NCBI GenBank assembly: GCA_032622095.1
Contig: CP136062.1
Span: forward strand, 35,216,918-35,280,917
From: Siphonodentalium dalli
Taxonomy: Eukaryota; Mollusca; Scaphopoda; Gadilida; Siphonodentaliidae
Length of the DNA: 64,000 bases
Direction of reading: 5' to 3'
Both the position numbers and the translations under genes were made by a program. Positions within the stretch are counted from its first letter, which is position 1, and each line of letters starts with the position of its first letter. Shown here piece by piece: positions 33,275 through 46,500 of this stretch. The notes under the pieces are model-generated. The model searched no databases. It worked only from the letters and a program-made list of their open reading frames with translations, and was not told the origin of the DNA.

Positions 33275-34323
33275 ACTAGCAGGTGGACCCGACTTCGTGC
33301 GGGCTGTTTCACCTCTGCTTTTCGGCGAATTGCGCGATTTGACCTTGAATTGTCCATTTTGAAGGTCAAGGTGAGGTGGGGTCACGATTTGACCCGTCCA
33401 AAACACTGCCCGGACAAAAGTACCCGAAAAAAGTACCCGTCGAAATCCATCAGGTTTTACCCGATTTGACCTCGAATTGATCATGTTGAAGGTCAAGGTC
33501 AGGTCGGGGTCACGAATTGACCCGTCCAAAACACTCAGTAGACAAAAGTAACCCCATGTATCAAATTTCGTCGAAATCCCATCAAAATTCGAGATTTGAC
33601 ATTGAATTGACCCGATGTCAAGGTCAAGGTCACGTCGCACGGGCAAACGAATAGGCTTACGACACTCCCCATACGAAAATATCGCCAGAAACTAATTTTC
33701 ATCGAAATCCCGTGATACTCGGGCGTTTGACCTGGAAATGACTCGATTTCAAGATCAAGGTCACGTCGCACGGGCAAATTAATAAGCACAGAAGGTCAAG
33801 ATCATGTGGGGGTCATGATTTGACACGTCCAAAACACTGCTTGGACAAAAGTTCCCGACAAAAGTACCCGTCGAAATCCATCCGGTTTTACCCGATTTGA
33901 CCTCGAATTGATCATTTTGAAGGTCAAGGTCAGGTCGAGGTCACACTCATTGGACAAAAGTAACCCGACGTTTCAAATTTCGTCGAAATCCCATCAAAAT
34001 TCGCGATTTGACCTTGAATTGACCCGATTTCAAGGTAAATGTCACGTCGCACGGGCAAACGAATAGGCTTACGACACTTCCCATACGAAAGTATCTCCAG
34101 ACACTACTTTCATTGAAATCCCGTGATACTCGGGCGTTTGACCTGGAAATAACCCGATTTCAAGGTCAAGGTCACGTCGGACGGGCAAATTAACAGGCCC
34201 ATGCCACTCCACGGCCGAAAGTACCCCCACGTACCAAGTTTCATCGAAATCGGCCCGGCCGTTTTCGAGTCCATCGGGAACACACAGACAGACACACACA
34301 CAGAGTTCCCAAAATATATAATA
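33275..34323 (+). mobile_element. Repeat element rich in AAGGTCAAGGTCA, head-related to the array family
   Basis: The head is ACTAGCAGGTGGACCCGACT then TCGTGCGGGCTGTTTC, closely related to the heads at 22163 and 34324. The body is a degenerate tandem repeat of roughly 120-130 bases with GATTTGACCTCGAATTGA, GAAGGTCAAGGTCAGGTC, CAAATTTCGTCGAAATCCC and CACGTCGCACGGGCAAA blocks. The final part (from about 34194) matches the tail element at 30349, ending AGACACACACACAGAGTTCC then CAAAATATATAATA. It abuts the array directly. Open frames inside are repeat translations. Confidence 0.7.
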
Positions 34324-37300
34324 GACTAGCCGATGAGACCGACGTTGTCCGGGCTATTCAAAAACCAAATTTCAAGTCGATAGCTCTACCCGTTTCCGAG
34401 ATCTGGTCTGCGCATGCGCGAAGCTGGCGTCGCACGTGCTCTGCGACCCGATAAAAGTCGTATCCGGGGCAATATCCGGGCAAGATACATTCACATAGCA
34501 AATTTCAAGTCGATAGCTCCACTCGTTTCCGATATCTCGTCTGCGCATGCGCGAATCTGGCGTCGCACGGGCTCGACGACCCCATCCAAAATTCGTATCC
34601 GGGGCAAGATACATTCACAAATTTCAAGTCGATAGCTCCACCCGTTTCCGAGATCTCGTCTGCTCATGCGCGAATCGGGCGCCGCACGGGCTCGCCAATA
34701 CGACAACGACGACCGCCTGGTCAAAATACACATACGTACCAAGTTTCGTCCCGATCGGTCGAGAATCGTCGATTTGAATAAATGACATACATACAGACAG
34801 ACAGATGTCTTCAAAATATATAGGAGACTAGCCGATGAGCCCGACGTTGTCCGGACTATTCAAAAACCAAATTTCAAGTCGATAGCTCTACCCGTTTCCG
34901 AGATCTGGTCTGCGCATGCGCGAAGCTGGCGTCGGACGGGCACGACGACCCGATAAAATTCGTATCCGGGGCAAGATACATTCACATACGAAATTTCAAG
35001 TCGATAGCTCCACCCGTTTCCTCCACCCGTTTCCGAGATCTCGTCTGCGCATGCGCTGCACGGGCGTCGCACGGGCTCGCCAATACGACGTTGACGACCG
35101 CCTGGTCAAACTGCACACACGTACCAAGTTTCGTCCCGATCGGTCGAGAATCGTAGATTTGTATAAACGTTGTCCGGGCTATTCAAAAACCAAATTTCAA
35201 GTCGATAGCTCTACCCGTTTCCGAGATCTGGTCTGCGCATGCGCGAAGTTGGCGTCGCACGTGCTCGGCGACCCGATAAAATTCGTATCCGGGTCAAGAT
35301 ACATTCATATACCAAATTTCAAGTCGATAGCTCTACCCGTTTCCGAGATCTCGTCTGCGCATGCGCGAAGCTGGCGTCACACGGGCTCGGCGACCCGATA
35401 AAATTCGTATCCGGGGTAAGATACATTCACATACCAAATTTCAAGTCGATAGCTCCACCAGTTTCCGAGATCTCGTCTGCGCATGCGCGAAGTGGGCGCC
35501 GCACGGGCTCGCCAATACGACCTCAACGACCGTCTGGTCAAACTACAATCACGTACCAAGATTCGTCCCGATCGGTCGTGAATCGTAGATTTGTATAAGT
35601 GACAGACAATCAAACATACAGACAGACAGAGGTCTTCAAAATATATATGAGACTAGCCGATGAACCCGACGTTGTCCGGGCTATTTAAAAACCAAATTTC
35701 AAGTCGATAGCTCCACCCGTTTCCGAGATCTGGTCTACGCATGCGCGAAGCTGGCGTCGCACGGCTCGGCGACCCGATAAAATTCGTATCCGGGGCAAGA
35801 TACATTCACATAGCAAATTTCAAGTCGATAGCTCCAGCCGTTTCCGATATCTCGTCTGCGCATGCGCGAAGCGGGCGCCGCATGGGCTCGCCAATACGAC
35901 ATTGTCGACCGCCTGGTCAAACTACACAAACGTACCAAGTTTCGTCCCGATCGGTCGAGAAACGTAGATTTGTATAAATGACATACAGACAGACAGAGTT
36001 CTTCAAAATATATAAGAGACTAGCCGATGAGACAGACGTTGTCCGGGCTATTCAAAAAACAAATTTCAAGTCGATAACTCTACCCGTTTCCGAGATCTGG
36101 TCTGCGCATGCGCGAAGCTGGCGTCGCACGGGCTCGGCGACCCGATAAAATTAGTATCCGGGGCAATATCCGGGGCAAGATACATTCACATAGCAAATTT
36201 CAAGTCGATAGCTCCACCCGTTTCCGATATCTCGTCTGCGCATGGGCGAATCTGGCGTCGCACGGGCTCGACGACCCCATAACAAATTCGTATCCGGGGC
36301 AAGATACATTCACATAGCAAATTTCAAGTCGATAGCTCCACCCGTTTCCGAGATCTCGTCTGCTCATGCGCGAATCGGGCGCCGCACGGGCTCGCCAATA
36401 CGACAACGACGACCGCCTGGTCAAAATACACATACGTACCAAGTTTCGTCCCGATCGGTCGAGAATCGTAGATTTGTATAAACGTTGTCCGGGCTATTCA
36501 AAAACCAAATTTCAAGTCGATAGCTCTACCCGTTTCCGAGATCTGGTCTGCGCATGCGCGATGCTGGCGTCGCACGTGCTCGGCGACCCGATAAAATTCG
36601 TATCCGGGGCAAGATACATTCACATACCAAATTTCAAGTCGATAGCTCCACCAGTTTCCGAGATCTCGTCTGCGCATGCTCGAAGCTTGCGTCGCACGGG
36701 CTCGGCGACCCGATAAATTTCGTATCCGGGGCAAGATACATTCACATAGCAAATTTCAAGTCGATAGCTCCACCCGTTTCCGAGATCTCGTCTGCGCATG
36801 CGCGATGTGGGCGCCGCACGGGCTAGCCAATACGACCTCAACGACCGTCTGGTCAAACTACAATCACGAACCAAGATTCGTCCCGATCGGTCGAGAATCG
36901 TAGATTTGTATAAGTGACAGACAATCAAACATACAGACAGACAGATGTCTTCAAAATATATAGGAGACTAGCCGATGAGCCCGACGTTGTCCGGACTATT
37001 CAAAAACCAAATTTCAAGTCGATAGCTCTACCCGTTTCCGAGATCTGGTCTGCGCATGCGCGAAGCTGGCGTCGGACGGGCACGACGACCCGATACAATT
37101 CGTATCCGGGGCAAGATACATTCACATACGAAATTTCAAGTCGATAGCTCCACCCGTTTCTTCCACCCGTTTCCGAGATCTCGTCTGCGCATGCGCTGCA
37201 CGGGCGTCTCACGGGCTCGCCAATACGACGTTGACGACCAGGCGACAAACTGCACACACGTACCAAGTTTCGTCCCGATCGGTCGAGAATCGTAGATTTG

Positions 37301-37946
37301 TTTAAACGTTGTCCGGGCTATTCAAAAACCAAATTACAAGTCGATAGCTCTACCCGTTTCCGAGATCTGGTCTGCGCATGCGCGAAGCTGGCGTCGGACG
37401 GGCACGACGACCCGATAAAATTCGTATCCGGGGCAAGATACATTCACATTCGAAATTTCAAGTCGATAGCTCCACCCGTTTCCTCCACCCGTTTCCGAGA
37501 TCTCGTCTGCGCATGCGCTGCACGGGCGTCTCACGGGCTCGCCAATGCGACGTTGACGACCAGGCGTCAAACTGCACACACGTACCAAGTTTCGTCCCGA
37601 TCGGTCGAGAATCGTAGATTTGTATAAACGTTGTCCGGGCTATTCAAAAACCAAATTTCAAGTCGATAGCTCTACCCGTTTCCGAGATCTCGTCTGCGCA
37701 TGCGCGAAGCTGGCGTCACACGGGCTCGGCGACCCGATAAAATTCGATTCCGGGGCAAGATACATTCACATACCAAATTTCAAGTCGATAGCTCCACCAG
37801 TTTCCGAGATATCGTCTGCGCATGCGCGAAGCTTGCGTTACACGGGCTCGGCGACCCGATAAATTTCGTATCCGGGGCAAGATACATTCACATAGCAAAT
37901 TTCAAGTCGATAGCTCCACCCGTTTCCGAGATCTCGTCTGCGCATG

Positions 37947-40900
37947 CGCGATGTGGGCGCCGCACGGGCTCGCCAATACGACCCCAACGACCGTCTGTTC
38001 AAACTACAATCACGTACCAAGATTCGTCCCGATCGGTCGAGAATCGTAGATGTGTATAAGTGACGGACAATCAAACATACAGACAGACAGAGGTCTTCAA
38101 AATATATATGAGACTAGCCGATGAGCCCGACGTTGTCCGGGCTATTTAAAAACCAAATTTCAAGTCGATAGCTCCACCCGTTTCCGAGATCTGGTCTACG
38201 CATGCGCGAAGCTGGCGTCGCACGGCTCGGCGACCCGATAAAATTCGTATCCGGGGCAAGATACATTCACATAGCAAATTTCAAGTCGATAGCTCCACCT
38301 GTTTCCGAGATATCGTCTGCGCATGCGCGAAGCTGGCGTCGCACGGGCTCGGGGATCCCATAAAATTCGTATCCGGGGCAAGATACATTCACATAATAAA
38401 TTTCAAGTCGATAGCTCCAGCCGTTTCCGAGATCTCGTCGGCGCATGCGCGAAGCGGGCGCCGCATGGGCTCGCCAATACGACATTGTCGACCGCCTGGT
38501 CAAACTACACAAACGTACCAAGTTTCGTCCCGATCGGTCGAGAAACGTAGATTTGTATAAATGACATACAGACAGACAGAGGTCTTCAAAATATATAAGA
38601 GACTAGCCGATGAGACAGACGTTGTCCGGGCTATTCAAAAACCAAATTTCAAGTCGATAACTCTACCCGTTTCCGAGATCTGGTCTGCGCATGCGCGAAG
38701 CTGGCGTGGCACGGGCTCGGCGACCCGATAAAATTAGTATCCGGGGCAATATCCGGGGCAAGATACATTCACATAGCAAATTTCAAGTCGATATCTCCAC
38801 CCGTTTCCGATATCTCGTCTGCGCATGCGCGAATCTGGCGTCGCACGGGCTCGACGACCCCATAACAAATTCGTATCCGGGGCAAGATACATTCACATAG
38901 CAAATTTCAAGTCGATAGCTCCACCCGTTTCCGAGATCTCGTCTGCTCATGCGCGAATCGGGCGCCGCACGGGCTCGCCAATACGACAACGACGACCGCC
39001 TGGTCAAAATACACATACGTACCAAGTTTCGTCCCGATCGGTCGAGAATCGTAGATTTGTATAAATGACATACATACAGACAGACAGATGTCTTCAAAAT
39101 ATATAGGAGACTAGCCGATGAGCCCGAGGTTGTCCGGACTATTCAAAAACCAAATTTCAAGTCGATAGCTCTACCCGTTTCCGAGATCTGGTCTGCGCAT
39201 GCGCGAAGCTGGCGTCGGACGGGCACGACGACCCGATAAAATTCGTATCCGGGGCAAGATACATTCACATACGAAATTTCAAGTCGATAGCTCCACCCGT
39301 TTCCTCCACCCGTTTCCGAGATCTCGTCTGCGCATGCGCGAAGTGGGCGCCGCACGGGCTCACCAATACGACCACAACGACCGTCTGGTCACACTACAAT
39401 CAGGTACCAAGATTCGTCCCGATCGGTGGAGAATCGTAGATTTGTATAAGTGACAGACAATCAAACATACAGACAGACAGACAGAGGTCTTCAAAATATA
39501 TATGAGACTAGCCGATGAGCCCGACGTTGTCCGGGCTATTCAAAAAACAAATTTCAAGTCGATAGCTCCACCCGTTTCCGAGATCTGGTCTACGCATGTG
39601 CGAAGCTGGCGTCGCACGGCTCAGCGACCCGATAAAATTCGTATCCGGGGCAAGATACATTCACATAGCAAATTTCAAGTCGATAGCTCCACCAGTTTCC
39701 GAGATCTCGTCTGCGCATGCGCGAAGCTTGCGTCGCACGGGCTCGGCGACCCGATAAATTTCGTATCCGGGGCAAGATACATTCACATAGCAAATTTCAA
39801 GTCGATAGCTCCACCCGTTTCCGAAATCTCGTCTGCGCATGCGCGAAGTGGGCGCCGCACGGGCTCGCCAATACGACCTCAACGACCGTCTGGTCACACT
39901 ACAATCACGTACCAAGATTCGTCCCGATCGGTCGAGAACCGTAGATTTGTATAAGTGACAGACAATCAATCAAACATACAGACAGACAGAGGTCTTCAAA
40001 ATATATATGAGACTAGCCGATGAGCCCGACGTTGTCCGGGCTATTCAAAAACCAAATTTCAAGTCGATAGCTCCACCCGTTTCCGAGATCTGGTCTACGC
40101 ATGCGCGAAGCTGGCGTGGCACGGCTCGTCGACCCGATAAAATTCGTATCCGGGGCAAGATACATTCACATAGCAAATTTCAAGTCGATAGCTCCACCTG
40201 TTTCCGAGATCTCGTCTGCGCATGCGCGAAGCTGGCGTCGCACGGGCTCGGCGATCCCATAAAATTCGTATCCGGGGCAAGATACATTCACATAGCAAAT
40301 TTCAAGTCGATAGCTCCAGCCGTTTCCGAGATCTCGTCTGCGCATGCGCGAAGCGGGCGCCGCAAGGGCTCGCCAATACGACATTGTCGACCGCCTGGTC
40401 AAACTACACACACGTACCAAGTTTCGTCCCGATCGGTCGAGAAACGTAGATTTGTATAAATGACATACAGACAGACAGCGGTCTTCAAAATATATAAGAG
40501 ACTAGCCGATGAGACCGGCGTTGTCCGGGCTATTCAAAAACCAAATTTCAAGTCGATAGCTCTACCCGTTTCCGAGATCTGGTCTGCGCATGCGCGAAGC
40601 TGGCGTCGCACGGGCTCGGCGACCCGATAAAATTCGTATCCGGGGCAATATCCGGGGCAAGATACATTCACATAGCAAATTTCAAGTCGATAGCTCCACC
40701 CGTTTCCGATATCTCGTCTGCACATGCGCGAATCTGGCGTCGCACGGGCTCGACGACCCCATAAAAAATTCGTATCCGGGGCAAGATACATTCACATAGC
40801 AAATTTCAAGTCGATAGCTCCACCCGTTTCCGAGAGCTCGTCTGCTCATGCGCGATGTGGGCGCCGCACGGGCTCGCCAATACGACCCCAACGACCGTCT

Positions 40901-43433
40901 GTTCAAACTACAATCACGTACCAAGATTCGTCCCGATCGGTCGAGAATCGTAGATGTGTATAAGTGACAGACAATCAAACATACAGACAGACAGAGGTCT
41001 TCAAAATATATATGAGACTAGCCGATGAGCCCGACGTTGTCCGGGCTATTTAAAAACCAAATTTCAAGTCGATAGCTCCACCCGTTTCCGAGATCTGGTC
41101 TACGCATGCGCGAAGCTGGCGTCGCACGGCTCGGCGACCCGATAAAATTCGTATCCGGGGCAAGATACATTCACATAGCAAATTTCAAGTCGATAGCTCC
41201 ACCTGTTTCCGAGATATCGTCTGCGCATGCCCGAAGCTGGCGTCGCACGGGCTCGGGGATCCCATAAAATTCGTATCCGGGGCAAGATACATTCACATAA
41301 TAAATTTCAAGTCGATAGCTCCAGCCGTTTCCGAGATCTCGTCGGCGCATGCGCGAAGCGGGCGCCGCATGGGCTCGCCAATACGACATTGTCGACCGCC
41401 TGGTCAAACTACACAAACGTACCAAGTTTCGTCCCGATCGGTCGAGAAACGTAGATTTGTATAAATGACATACAGACAGACAGAGGTCTTCAAAATATAT
41501 AAGAGACTAGCCGATGAGACAGACGTTGTCCGGGCTATTCAAAAACCAAATTTCAAGTCGATAACTCTACCCGTTTCCGAGATCTGGTCTGCGCATGCGC
41601 GAAGCTGGCGTGGCACGGGCTCGGCGACCCGATAAAATTAGTATCCGGGGCAATATCCGGGGCAAGATACATTCACATAGCAAATTTCAAGTCGATAGCT
41701 CCACCCGTTTCCGATATCTCGTCTGCGCATGCGCGAATCTGGCGTCGCACGGGCTCGACGACCCCATAACAAATTCGTATCCGGGGCAAGATACATTCAC
41801 ATAGCAAATTTCAAGTCGATAGCTCCACCCGTTTCCGAGATCTCGTCTGCTCATGCGCGAATCGGGCGCCGCACGGGCTCGCCAATACGACAACGACGAC
41901 CGCCTGGTCAAAATACACATACGTACCAAGTTTCGTCCCGATCGGTCGAGAATCGTAGATTTGTATAAATGACATACATACAGACAGACAGATGTCTTCA
42001 AAATATATAGGAGACTAGCCGATGAGCCCGAGGTTGTCCGGACTATTCAAAAACCAAATTTCAAGTCGATAGCTCTACCCGTTTCCGAGATCTGGTCTGC
42101 GCATGCGCGAAGCTGGCGTCGGACGGGCACGACGACCCGATAAAATTCGTATCCGGGGCAAGATACATTCACATACGAAATTTCAAGTCGATAGCTCCAC
42201 CCGTTTCCTCCACCCGTTTCCGAGATCTCGTCTGCGCATGTGCGAAGTGGGCGCCGCACGGGCTCACCAATACGACCACAACGACCGTCTGGTCACACTA
42301 CAATCAGGTACCAAGATTCGTCCCGATCGGTGGAGAATCGTAGATTTGTATAAGTGACAGACAATCAAACATACAGACAGACAGACAGAGGTCTTCAAAA
42401 TATATATGAGACTAGCCGATGAGCCCGACGTTGTCCGGGCTATTCAAAAAACAAATTTCAAGTCGATAGCTCCACCCGTTTCCGAGATCTGGTCTACGCA
42501 TGTGCGAAGCTGGCGTCGCACGGCTCGGCGACCCGATAAAATTCGTATCCGGGGCAAGATACATTCACATAGCAAATTTCAAGTCGATAGCTCCACCAGT
42601 TTCCGAGATCTCGTCTGCGCATGCGCGAAGCTTGCGTCGCACGGGCTCGGCGACCCGATAAATTTCGTATCCGGGGCAAGATACATTCACATAGCAAATT
42701 TCAAGTCGATAGCTCCACCCGTTTCCGAAATCTCGTCTGCGCATGCGCGAAGTGGGCGCCGCACGGGCTCGCCAATACGACCTCAACGACCGTCTGGTCA
42801 CACTACAATCACGTACCAAAATTCGTCCCGATCGGTCGAGAATCGTAGATTTGTATAAGTGACAGACAATCAATCAAACATACAGACAGACAGAGGTCTT
42901 CAAAATATATATGAGACTAGCCGATGAGCCCGACGTTGTCCGGGCTATTCAAAAACCAAATTTCAAGTCGATAGCTCCACCCGTTTCCGAGATCTGGTCT
43001 ACGCATGCGCGAAGCTGGCGTGGCACGGCTCGTCGACCCGATAAAATTCGTATCCGGGGCAAGATACATTCACATAGCAAATTTCAAGTCGATAGCTCCA
43101 CCTGTTTCCGAGATCTCGTCTGCGCATGCGCGAAGCTGGCGTCGCACGGGCTCGGCGATCCCATAAAATTCGTATCCGGGGCAAGATACATTCACATAGC
43201 AAATTTCAAGTCGATAGCTCCAGCCGTTTCCGAGATCTCGTCTGCGCATGCGCGAAGCGGGCGCCGCAAGGGCTCGCCAATACGACATTGTCGACCGCCT
43301 GGTCAAACTACACACACGTACCAAGTTTCGTCCCGATCGGTCGAGAAACGTAGATTTGTATAAATGACATACAGACAGACAGAGGTCTTCAAAATATATA
43401 AGAGACTAGCCGATGAGACCGGCGTTGTCCGGG
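37947..43433 (+). repeat. Higher-order repeat, period 2904 bp
   Basis: The segment 37947-40529 recurs at 40851-43433 with only a few base differences, including rare variants such as the GTCTGTTCAAACTAC tail and the GTCGGCGCATGCG monomer. At 40530/43434 the copies diverge (GGCTATTC versus GGATATTC). The unit holds about six composite units. Confidence 0.85.
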
Positions 43434-43586
43434 ATATTCAAAAACCAAATTTCAAGTTGATAGCTCTACCCTTTTCCGTGATCTGGTCTGCGCATGCGCG
43501 AAGCTGGCTTCGCACGGGCTCGGCGACCCGATAAAATTCGTATCCGGGGCAATATCCGGGGCAAGATACATTCACATAGCATATTT

Positions 43587-46500
43587 CAAGTCGATAGCTC
43601 CACCCGTTTCCGAGAGCTCGTCTGCTCATGCGCGAATCGGTCGCCGCGCGGGCTCGCCAATACGACAACGACGACCGCCTGGTCAAAATACACATACGTA
43701 CCAAGTTTCGTCCCGATCGGTCGAGAATCGTCGATTTGTATAAATGACATACATACAGACAGACAGATGTCTTCAAAATATATAGGAGACTAGCCGATGA
43801 GCCCGACGTTGTCCGGACTATTCAAAAACCAAATTTCAAGTCGATAGCTCCACCCGTTTCCGAGATCTGGTCTGCGCATGCGCGAAGCTGGCGTCGCACG
43901 TGCTCGGCGACCCGATAAAATTCGTATCCGGGTCAAGATACATTCACATACCAAATTTCAAGTCGATAGCTCTACCGTTTCCGAGATCTCGTCTGCGCAT
44001 GCGCGAAGCTGGCGTCACACGGGCTCGGCGACCCGATAAATTTCGTATCCGGGGCAAGATACATTCACATAGCAAATTTCAAGTCGATAGCTCCACCCGT
44101 TTCCGAGATCTCGTCTGCGCATGCGCGAAGTGGGCGCCGCACGGGCTCGCCAATACGACCTCAACGACCGTCTGGTCAAACTACAATCACGTACCAAGAT
44201 TCGTCCCGATCGGTCGAGAATCGTAGATTTGTATAAGTGACAGACAATCAAACATACAGACAGACAGAGGTCTTCAAAATATATATGAGACTAGCCGATG
44301 AGCCCGACGTTGTCCGGGCTATTCAAAAACCAAATTTCAAGTCGATAGCTCCACCCGTTTCGGAAATCTGGTCTACGCATGCGCGAAGCTGGCGTCGCAC
44401 GGCTCGGCGACCCGATAAAATTCGTATCCGGGGCAAGATACATTCACATAGCAAATTTCAAGTCGATAGCTCCACCTGTTTTCGAGATCTCGTCTGCGCA
44501 TGCGCGAAGCTGGCGTCGCACGGGCTCGGCGATCACATAAAATTCGTATCCGGGGCAAGATACATTCACATAGCAAATTTCAAGTCGATAGCTCCAGCCG
44601 TTTCCGAAATCTCGTCTGCGCATGCGCGAAGCGGGCGCCGCATGGGCTCGCCAATACGACATTGTCGACCGCCTGGTCAAACTACACACACGTACCAAGT
44701 TTCGTCCCTATCGGTCGAGAAACGTAGATTTGTATAAATGACATACAGACAGACAGAGGTCTTCAAAATATATAAGAGACTAGCCGATGAGACCGGCGTT
44801 GTCCGGGATATTCAAAAACCAAATTTCAAGTTGATAGCTCTACCCTTTTCCGTGATCTGGTCTGCGCATGCGCGAAGCTGGCGTCGTAGGGCTCGGCGAC
44901 CCGATAAAATTCGTATCCGGGGCAATATCCGGGGCAAGATACATTCACATAGCATATTTCAAGTCGATAGCTCCACCCGTTTCCGATATCTCGTCTGCGC
45001 ATTCGCGAATCTGGCGTCGCACGGGCTCGACGACCCCATAACAAATTCGTATCCGGGGCAAGATACATTCACATAGCAAATTTCAAGTCGATAGCTCCAC
45101 CCGTTTCCGAGAGCTCGTCTGCTCATGCGCGAATCGGTCGCCGCGCGGGCTCGCCAATACGACAACGACGACCGCCTGGTCAAAATACACATACGTACCA
45201 AGTTTCGTCCCGATCGGTCGAGAATCGTCGATTTGTATAAATGACATACATACAGACAGACAGATGTCTTCAAAATATATAGGAGACTAGCCGATGAGCC
45301 CGACGTTGTCCGGACTATTCAAAAACCAAATTTCAAGTCGATAGCTCCACCCGTTTCCGAGATCTGGTCTGCGCATGCGCGAAGCTGGCGTCGGACGGGC
45401 ACGACGACCCGATAAAATTCGTATCCGGGGCAAGATACATTCACATACGAAATTTCAAGTCGATAGCTCCACCCGTTTCCTCCACCCGTTTCCGAGATCT
45501 CGTCTGCGCATGCGCTGCACGGGCGTCGCACGGCTCGCCAATACGACGTTGGCGACCGCCTGGTCAAATTGCACACACGTACCAAGTTTCGTCCCGATCG
45601 GTCGAGAATCGTAGATTTGTATAAACGTTGTCCGGGCTATTCAAAAACCAAATTTCAAGTCGATAGCTCTACCCGTTTCCGAGATCTGGTCTGCGCATGC
45701 GCGAAGCTGGCGTCGCACGTGCTCGGCGACCCGATAAAATTCGTATCCGGGTCAAGATACATTCACATACCAAATTTCAAGTCGATAGCTCTACCCGTTT
45801 CCGAGATCTCGTCTGGGCATGCGCGAAGCTGGCGTCACACGGGCTCGGCGACCCGATAAAATTCGTATCCGGGGCAAGATACATTCACATACCAAATTTC
45901 AAGTCGATAGCTCCACCCGTTTCCGAGATCTCGTCTGCGCATGCGCGAAGTGGGCGCCGCATGGGCTCGCCAATACGACATTGTCGACCGCCTGGTAAAA
46001 CTACAATCACGTACCAAGTTTCGTCCCGATCGGTCGAGAAACATAGTTTTGTATAAGTGACAGACAATCAAACATACAGACAGACAGACCGAGGTCTTCA
46101 AAATATATGTGAGACTAGCCGATGAGCCCGACGTTGTACGGGCTATTCAAAAACCAAATTTCAAGTCGATAGCTCCACCCGTTTCCGAGATCTGGTATAC
46201 GCATGCGCGAAGCTGGCGTCGCACGGCTCGGCGACCCGATAAAATTCGTGTCCGGGGCAAGATACATTCACATAGCCAATTTCAAGTCGATAGCTCCACC
46301 CGTTTCCGAGATCTCGTCTGCGCATGCGCGAAGCTGGTGTCGCACGGGCTCGGCGATCCGATAAAATTCGTATCCGGGGCAAGATACATTCACATAGCAA
46401 ATTTCAAGTCGATAGCCCCACCAGTTTCCGATATCTCGTCTGCGCATGCGCGAAGCGGGCGCCGCATGGGCTCGCCAATACGACATTGTCGACCGCCTGG

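Noticed and set aside
33266-34299. Minus-strand frames with VRRDLDLEIG-type repeats
   Set aside because: They translate the AAGGTCAAGGTCA repeat element and have no independent coding evidence.
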